From assembly GCF_026151205.1 (NCBI RefSeq), contig NC_087083.1, forward strand, positions 6,552,460-6,616,459: a stretch of DNA of 64,000 nt. Reading direction: 5' to 3'. The notes under the pieces were generated by a model that did no database searches, was not told the DNA's origin, and saw only the letters and a program-made list of their open reading frames with translations. Both the position numbers and the translations under genes were made by a program. Origin of the DNA: Bolinopsis microptera. Its lineage: Eukaryota > Ctenophora > Tentaculata > Lobata > Bolinopsidae. The stretch's first letter is position 1. Each line of letters opens with the position of its first letter. Of this stretch, positions 62,460 through 64,000 are shown piece by piece.

Positions 62460-62637
62460 CAGTGTTGCTACAATAAAACTAACAGTGTTGCTACAATAAA
62501 ACTAACAGTGTTGCTACAATAAAACTAACAGTGTTGCTACAATAAAACTAACAGTGTTGCTACAATAAAACTAACAGTGTTGCTACAATAAAACTAACAG
62601 TGTTGCTACAACAAAACTAACAGTGTTGCTACGATAA
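62460..62637. repeat. 23-bp tandem repeat, about eight units
   Basis: Units of CAGTGTTGCTACAATAAAAC plus TAA, ending 19 bp from the donor side of the exon at 62,657-62,867. Confidence 0.95.
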
Positions 62638-62656
62638 CACGTATAAAATGTCTTAC

Positions 62657-62867
62657 CGATAGCATCGTATAGTTCATTGTGCAGAGAGGGGTCTTTGCCC
62701 CACTGAAAGGGGCTGGTAGGGCGGGGCGAGGAGGGAGATTTGCGGGGGAGACGAGGCGAAGGCGAGGCCTTGTGGGAGAGGTGGGGGGTGAGGCTCCCTG
62801 CTGAGTCGTCTCCCCGGTTCCGCTTGTTAGCGACCACATGGTACGGAATACCATACGATCCGTTCAT
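62657..62867 (-). CDS. Candidate alternative first coding exon of the Kv channel (distal 2)
   Basis: ATG at 62,867, preceded in frame by a TAA 12 bases upstream, opens a frame of 70 codons plus G. It ends at a consensus donor G|gtaaga. It starts MNGSYGIPYHVVANKRNRGD and continues with a Ser/Pro/Arg-rich part (SPSPRLPRKSPSSPRPTSP) and SLHNELYDAIG. Phase 1 with a final G is the same as in channel exon 1, so it would read into PNAMAG of the main exon. It is GC-rich in an AT-rich setting, a sign of real coding sequence. The SP-rich part offers proline-directed phosphorylation sites. It could instead be the first exon of an unrelated - strand gene. The channel link is inference. Confidence 0.5.
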
Positions 62868-64000
62868 GTCATCTTGTTAGGTGGAGGGTGCTATTGCTAG
62901 CTTCACCGTACTGCTACACGAGACAAAGGTTAAGTCCAGTAATATACTGTACAAATTAATCAAACTGAATCAAGTTATCATAATGGAACACTAATACTGT
63001 AGTAGCACTTAAAACAAGATAGCACCTAATTAGTTACAGAGCAATTGCGATAAGGAGGACCCACTCGAAGGGAAAGAGGATGCTACATGTCATGTTACGA
63101 CTTAGCGTTTTTCCGGTTATCACCTAGTCATTCCTTAAGTGCAATTCCAAAGAAAACGGTAATGTGCAAAATTAAGAAATCTTTTAGTTATAAGGCGCAG
63201 TTTTGAGCGCCTCATATCAGGCAGCCTTAAATCCTAATCAATGGATTATCGCATAGTTGGCATTTTTCATGATAAAACAAGCGGACTCCTTTGTCAGATA
63301 AAAGCAGTATCAGACCAGGCAGTGAGTGTTACTATGGCAACACAAGATAGTGTTACTATGGTAATAAAAGGCGGGGAGCTCCACTCAGTCGAACCTTAAA
63401 GCTAAGATAAACAATTTTTGTTGCCACTGTTATGTACCAACGTGCAAACTGTCTTTTAAAGATTTGGATAAGTACTTTTTCAACTGTGAAGTGATCATCG
63501 CGGTGAAATGAAAGGCTTAACTTTATGGCATAATATACCCAAATGGATCTGTGACTTCCGAAACACTGATCCCATAGTTTATGAAGCTAATTGAACTTGG
63601 AAATAACTGTACAGTGAAGCGAATTGACCGAAACGGTGAAAACCAAAATGAAAATAGCCACATTTACTGGTAAACAGAAAAAAATGAATAAAATTAATAT
63701 TGAACGAAATACAGGCGACTGCTCGTGTAACATATAATACTGTGTAATAGTATTACACTGTAAATGACTGTAATACACAACTTTTAATACTGGAAAAATG
63801 GCAAGCACTGATTTGATTTGATACTGTGAGAAGATTCGACATTACTTTTACACTGCATCTATTGCGGTTAGCTATTAAAGTTTACTCAACAACTTATGAA
63901 TGAAACGCAGAAAAGATTGTACTTAAGAACAAATTTTGTTTGCTTAATTTTTCAATGAACAAGAAATTCCATAAAATTAGAACAATAAATGTTTAATAAA
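62868..64000. other. Right edge, possible distal promoter region
   Basis: No ORF I trust. Two X-box-like sites, GTTACTATGGCAAC (63,328-63,341) and GTTACTATGGTAAT (63,352-63,365), lie about 460-500 bp upstream of the ATG at 62,867. The rest is AT-rich spacer. Confidence 0.45.

Overview
The window is animal (metazoan) nuclear DNA. It is AT-rich, its genes are split by GT-AG introns, and it carries TTAGGG-type interstitial telomere repeats and many DNA-transposon derivatives. A Shaker-type K+ channel, a Rab4 GTPase and a La RNA-binding protein show it is metazoan. The gene structures and repeat load would fit a cnidarian such as a hydrozoan, but nothing here fixes the taxon.

Layout. At 3.4 kb there is one clear exon of methionine aminopeptidase 1, with no partner exons that I can find. 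A ten-exon gene of unknown function lies on the + strand at 5.2-10.2 kb (663 codons plus an unseen N-terminus). A complete nine-exon La gene (391 aa, + strand) lies at 11.5-16.4 kb, followed by a Rab4 gene at 17.4-20.4 kb lacking only its first few codons. From 22.3 to 25.4 kb there is a cluster of short hAT-like elements, with a 706-bp tandem duplication apparently made by crossing-over between two of them.

A Shaker-family (Kv1-like) channel on the - strand dominates the rest. Its main exon (27,670-28,985) carries T1 and all six membrane segments. A short 5' coding exon lies at 35.6 kb. Two further exon-like ORFs on the same strand, at 56.1 and 62.7 kb, both end in the same splice phase and the same G. 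I infer that the locus may use alternative first exons with different N-termini over about 35 kb, which would explain why 36-63 kb holds almost no other genes. The exon at 56 kb has a TATA-like box and a CCAAT-box cluster just upstream.

Mobile DNA. An apparently complete 5,285-bp hAT transposon (36,812-42,096) has matching termini, a perfect 8-bp target duplication and an open three-exon transposase. It sits inside a 53-bp minisatellite. Three ~290-bp non-autonomous elements (520, 14,190 and 15,443) share its termini, and each has a perfect 8-bp target duplication. Also present are a 744-bp foldback element with TTAA ends in the last Rab4 intron, two ~167-bp MITEs, a decayed LINE 3' end and an open Penelope-like reverse transcriptase at 59-60.6 kb. 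Large tandem arrays fill the channel introns.
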